The notes under the pieces were generated by a model. That model made no database searches. It had not been told where the DNA came from and saw only the letters and a program-made list of their open reading frames with translations. DNA of 9,442 bases, from contig CAAGBL010000057.1 of NCBI GenBank assembly GCA_900768045.1, forward strand, positions 1-9,442. The letters run 5' to 3'. The DNA comes from an uncultured Alistipes sp. GTDB taxonomy: Bacteria > Bacteroidota > Bacteroidia > Bacteroidales > Rikenellaceae. Of the stretch, positions 6,965-9,442 are shown one piece after another (within the stretch, counting starts at the first letter, position 1; each line of letters begins with the position of its first letter). Position numbers and translations under genes: made by a program.

Positions 6965-9040
6965 ATGAAAAAACTATTAACACTTTTGGCATTGGTGGGT
7001 ATCAGCTTTAGCGCCATTGCCGACGAGGGTATGTGGCTACTGCCCTACATCAAGAAGATGAACGAGAAGGATATGAAGGCTCACGGCTGCAAGCTCAAGG
7101 CCGAGGATATCTACTCAGCCGAGAAGTCATCGCTCAAAGATGCTATCGTAATATTTGGTGGCGGCTGCACAGGCGAGATTGTATCGCCTAACGGCCTACT
7201 CTTTACCAACCACCACTGCGGCTACGACGCCATTCAGAAGCTATCGTCTGTTGAGCACGACTACCTCAAGGACGGATACTGGGCAATGAACCACTCGGAG
7301 GAGCTTCCTGCTGAGGGCTTATCTGTAAAGTTCGTACGCCACATCTTCGACTTAACAGCAGAGATTATGGGCTCTGTGCCCTCTACTGCTGGTCAGGAGG
7401 AGTATCTAAAAATTGTTGATGCTAACAAGAAGGCACTTATCGCACAGCTCGAGGCTAAGTACCCAGGCATGTTAGTAACTATCCCTGGCTTCTTTGGTGG
7501 CAACCAGTTCTTCGCATTCATCTACGAGGAATATACAGATGTTCGCCTAGTGGGTACACCTCCTTCGTCTATCGGTAAGTTTGGTGGCGACACCGACAAC
7601 TGGATGTGGCCACGCCACACTGGCGACTTCTCTATTTTTAGAGTATATGCAGGCAAGGACAACCGCCCAGCAGCATACTCTGAGGAGAACGTACCTTATA
7701 AGGCTGAGAAGTGGCTCGATATCTCGCTCGACGGCATCGAGGAGGGCGACTTCGGTATGATTATGGGCTTCCCAGGCTCTACCGAGCGCTACAAGACATC
7801 TTACGAGATTGACTATATGTTGGAGGTTGACAACCCTCAGCGCATATATATCCGTGGCGAGCGTCAGGCAATCTTGCGCAAGGCCATGGACGCTGACCAG
7901 GCTATCCGCATCAAGTACGACTCGAAGTATGCTCAGTCGGCAAACTACTGGAAGAACTCTATCGGCATGTCACGAGGCATCGAGAAGCTAAATGTAAAGG
8001 CTAAGAAGCAGGCTTTAGAGGCTGAGTTCCAGGCATGGGCCGAAGCAAATACACTCCCTGAGGAGGGATATATCGACGCTCTACGCCTTATTGCCGAGTC
8101 GCAGACCGAGGCAAAAGAGCAGAATGCAACACTCCAATACCTTTATGAGGCATTTATCCAGAGCATCGAGCTTATACAGACAATGCTCGGCGTTGAGGAC
8201 TACGAGCAGTTCTACAAAGACTACGACGCCGATGTTGACCGTGCTGTGGCTAAGCGCATGTTCCAGATATACAAGGAGAACAACACTATCCTCCCATCTA
8301 TCTACCAGAAGATTCGTGAGGAGTTTGACGACGACATCAACAAGTACGTCGACTGGCTCTACGACAACTCCAACTTCACATCATACGAGAAGTACCTTGC
8401 AGTAAAGGATGCCGAGAACCGTGACGAGCTCTTTGCTCAGGATCCAGCATTGGAGCTCGCTGGCTCAATCGTACCTATCTTCCAGCAGCTTTATAATGAC
8501 ACTGCTAAGAGTGAGCAGAAGTTTGGCGAGGGCCACCGCAAGTATATCGACGGCTTGATGAAGATGAACCCTAAGAAGGCGTGGGCGTCAGATGCAAACT
8601 TCACGATACGTCTTACATACGGTAACGTATTGCCATATAGCCCAGCAGATGGCGTGCTCTATAAGCACTACACAACCCTCGACGGCGTTATGGCTAAGGA
8701 GGATTCAACAAACCCTGTTGAGTTTACCGTTCCTGAGCGACTCAAGGAGCTTTACTATGCTAAGGACTACGGCCAGTATGCCGACAAGAGTGGCAACATG
8801 CCTCTTGCGTTCCTCGTAAACTGCGATATTACTGGTGGTAACTCAGGCTCTCCAGTTATGAATAACAAGGGCCAGCTCATCGGCTTGGCATTCGACGGCA
8901 ACTGGGAGGCTATGTCTGGTGACGTGGCATTCGAGCCCGAGTTGCAGCGCACCATCGCCGTAGATATCCGCTACGTATTGTTCATCGTCGAGAAGTATGG
9001 CAACGCCAAGTGGCTCATAGATGAGCTTACTATCAAGTAG
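6965..9040 (+). CDS. dpp7: Secreted S46 family dipeptidyl-peptidase, DPP7 type
   Basis: This serine exopeptidase removes N-terminal dipeptides from oligopeptides, most likely in the periplasm or at the cell surface. MKKLLTLLALVGISFSAIA is a clear signal peptide with probable cleavage after A19. The mature chain begins DEGMWLL, typical of S46. The chymotrypsin-like triad is H84 in TNHHCGY (81-87), D221 in RHTGDFS (217-223) and S627 in GGNSGSP (624-630). The helical regulatory domain lies between D221 and S627. The residue 18 after the catalytic serine is G645 in AFDGNWE. In the family, Gly here goes with DPP7 (hydrophobic P1) and Arg with DPP11 (Asp/Glu P1), so DPP7-like specificity is inferred. 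At 691 residues it is slightly shorter than the Porphyromonas enzymes (about 712-720) but complete. It is a single-gene unit with its own promoter and terminator; the link to clpB is only the shared control region. Confidence 0.93.
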   Translation: MKKLLTLLALVGISFSAIADEGMWLLPYIKKMNEKDMKAHGCKLKAEDIYSAEKSSLKDAIVIFGGGCTGEIVSPNGLLFTNHHCGYDAIQKLSSVEHDYLKDGYWAMNHSEELPAEGLSVKFVRHIFDLTAEIMGSVPSTAGQEEYLKIVDANKKALIAQLEAKYPGMLVTIPGFFGGNQFFAFIYEEYTDVRLVGTPPSSIGKFGGDTDNWMWPRHTGDFSIFRVYAGKDNRPAAYSEENVPYKAEKWLDISLDGIEEGDFGMIMGFPGSTERYKTSYEIDYMLEVDNPQRIYIRGERQAILRKAMDADQAIRIKYDSKYAQSANYWKNSIGMSRGIEKLNVKAKKQALEAEFQAWAEANTLPEEGYIDALRLIAESQTEAKEQNATLQYLYEAFIQSIELIQTMLGVEDYEQFYKDYDADVDRAVAKRMFQIYKENNTILPSIYQKIREEFDDDINKYVDWLYDNSNFTSYEKYLAVKDAENRDELFAQDPALELAGSIVPIFQQLYNDTAKSEQKFGEGHRKYIDGLMKMNPKKAWASDANFTIRLTYGNVLPYSPADGVLYKHYTTLDGVMAKEDSTNPVEFTVPERLKELYYAKDYGQYADKSGNMPLAFLVNCDITGGNSGSPVMNNKGQLIGLAFDGNWEAMSGDVAFEPELQRTIAVDIRYVLFIVEKYGNAKWLIDELTIK

Positions 9041-9055
9041 GCTTTAGCGGCTTTG

Positions 9056-9096
9056 AAACAAACTACCCCTCGGCAATCCGAGGGGTAGTTTGTTTT
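9056..9096 (+). terminator. Intrinsic terminator of the peptidase gene
   Basis: A perfect 18-bp stem (9056-9073 with 9078-9095) closes a CAAT loop. The right arm ends in TAGTTTGTTTT, which supplies the T-rich tail. It begins 16 nt past the stop codon. The left arm starts with AAACAAAC, so the stem also works on the - strand. Confidence 0.88.
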
Positions 9097-9109
9097 GGGG
9101 GGCTATCAA

Positions 9110-9138
9110 ATTAGCAATGAGTAATTAGTAAATAGTAA
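9110..9138 (+). repeat. AT-rich dispersed intergenic element, copy B
   Basis: It matches copy A (4162-4190, - strand) at 25 of 29 positions and, like copy A, lies downstream of a gene in that gene's own direction. A shortened relative, ATTAGCAAGTAA, occurs at 9304-9315, lacking three bases of the shared core. Confidence 0.6.
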
Positions 9139-9141
9139 TAG

Positions 9142-9177
9142 GGACGGCAAGGACGGCAAGGACGGCAGGGACAGCAG
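9142..9177 (+). repeat. 9-bp tandem repeat, four units (GGACGGCAA type)
   Basis: Units are GGACGGCAA, GGACGGCAA, GGACGGCAG and GGACAGCAG, head to tail without spacer. The divergence increases toward the right end. It lies between the peptidase terminator and the right edge and encodes no recognisable product; it is a minisatellite-like array on a purine-rich strand. Confidence 0.85.
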
Positions 9178-9194
9178 AGAGAATAGGGAAGATA

Positions 9195-9230
9195 GGATAA
9201 ATGGGATAGATGGGATAAATGGGAAATTCC
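9195..9230 (+). repeat. Second 9-bp tandem repeat (GGATAAATG type)
   Basis: Units GGATAAATG, GGATAGATG and GGATAAATG are followed by a degenerate GGAAATTCC. The period (9 bp) and the leading GGA are the same as in the array at 9142-9177, and the stretch between (9178-9194) is also purine-rich, so both may be one decayed array. GGG runs recur every 9 bp at 9203, 9212 and 9221. Confidence 0.75.
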
Positions 9231-9287
9231 CATCGAGCGCAGCGTTACCCATCACCCCCATCGAGCGAAGCGCCCCCATTTATCCCA
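9211..9287. repeat. 13-bp perfect inverted repeat around a 51-nt core
   Basis: TGGGATAAATGGG (9211-9223) is the exact reverse complement of 9275-9287. The left arm is part of the tandem array; the right arm is an isolated copy in opposite orientation. The core includes the 15-nt palindrome ATGGGAAATTCCCAT (9219-9233), which overlaps the left arm and offers a competing fold. Confidence 0.7.
9229..9272 (+). repeat. Pair of 16-bp direct repeats (CCCATCGAGCG-AGCG)
   Basis: CCCATCGAGCGCAGCG (9229-9244) recurs as CCCATCGAGCGAAGCG (9257-9272) with one mismatch and a 28-bp period. A lone CCCATC also occurs at 9248-9253. Two copies with a 12-bp spacer are too few and too close for a CRISPR array. Confidence 0.65.
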
Positions 9288-9323
9288 GCCCCTGTCCACC
9301 TCAATTAGCAAGTAAGAAATTTC

Positions 9324-9442
9324 TTGTTAGAAGGGGTTAGGCTTGGTCTATCGCAAAAGAAGACCCCTCGGGATAGTACTCAAACGTACAGCCCGAGGGG
9401 TCTTACTTTTAGCGATGGGCCGAGAATGACCCCTTATCACAA
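9324..9442 (+). other. Long imperfect hairpin, possible structured RNA or terminator, cut by the window edge
   Basis: The arms 9324-9372 and 9392-9442 pair over 45 bp: 13 bp at the top (9360-9372 with 9392-9404), then 5, 5, 8, 9, 1 and 4 bp going outward. They are interrupted by single-base bulges at 9405 and 9411, a tandem G-A mismatch (9340-9341 with 9425-9426) and two single mismatches. The 19-nt apex can form a small GTAC/GTAC hairpin. Four pairs are G-U if the + strand is transcribed and would be A-C mismatches on the - strand, which favours a + strand RNA. The top 13 bp followed by TTACTTTTAG could act alone as a terminator. No gene and no TAnnTTTG box was seen between 9041 and the hairpin. 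It could instead be the palindromic end of a small mobile element. Confidence 0.5.

Larger units (their letters stand above)
9041..9442. other. Gene-free right flank, 402 bp, repeat-rich
   Basis: I see no coding sequence here in either strand: no frame gives a plausible protein with a start and a family-like pattern. The stretch consists of the peptidase terminator, the AT-rich dispersed element, two 9-bp tandem arrays, an inverted and a direct repeat pair, and the long hairpin. From about 9139 to 9226 the + strand is almost all purine; from 9227 to 9303 it is rich in pyrimidine, giving a sharp strand asymmetry at the palindrome 9219-9233. Confidence 0.7.

Noticed and set aside
9229..9272. 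CRISPR array
   Set aside because: Only two 16-bp copies with a 12-bp spacer, no further units and no cas gene in the window.
9331..9435. 4.5S/SRP RNA, 6S RNA or tRNA
   Set aside because: The hairpin lacks the GGAA-type apical motif of SRP RNA, the large central bubble of 6S RNA and any cloverleaf; only its length is similar.

Overview
The window looks like chromosomal DNA from a Bacteroidales bacterium, perhaps an uncultured gut lineage; genus cannot be fixed from this sequence. The reasons are a B12-dependent succinate-propionate gene pair, a secreted S46 dipeptidyl-peptidase (a family concentrated in Bacteroidetes), start codons preceded by A-rich leaders without Shine-Dalgarno motifs, and a perfect TAnnTTTG promoter box of the Bacteroidetes type.

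Layout. Positions 37-4031 (+) hold mutA and mutB, the two subunits of methylmalonyl-CoA mutase, 14 nt apart and almost certainly one operon. Its promoter lies left of the window. A 14-bp hairpin terminator follows and probably serves both mutB and the convergent clpB. clpB (4186-6774, -) encodes a complete 862-residue disaggregase. A 190-bp divergent control region (6775-6964) separates clpB from a 691-residue secreted S46 dipeptidyl-peptidase of the DPP7 type (6965-9040, +), which ends at an 18-bp perfect terminator hairpin. The last 400 bp carry no gene. They hold 9-bp tandem repeats, inverted and direct repeats, a second copy of a dispersed AT-rich element, and a 45-bp imperfect hairpin that reaches the right edge of the window.

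How the genes work together. The mutase pair interconverts succinyl-CoA and methylmalonyl-CoA, normally for propionate formation or use. The peptidase supplies dipeptides from oligopeptides outside the inner membrane, which fits a peptide-using, propionate-forming anaerobe. ClpB is general protein quality control and has no evident functional tie to either neighbour.

All four genes are intact and belong to known families, and no new multi-gene system is evident. The parts most worth a second look are non-coding: the long hairpin at the right edge, whose G-U pairs favour an RNA read from the + strand, and an identical 13-mer in the leaders of both divergent genes. Among the proteins, the cysteine clusters in MutA stand out.
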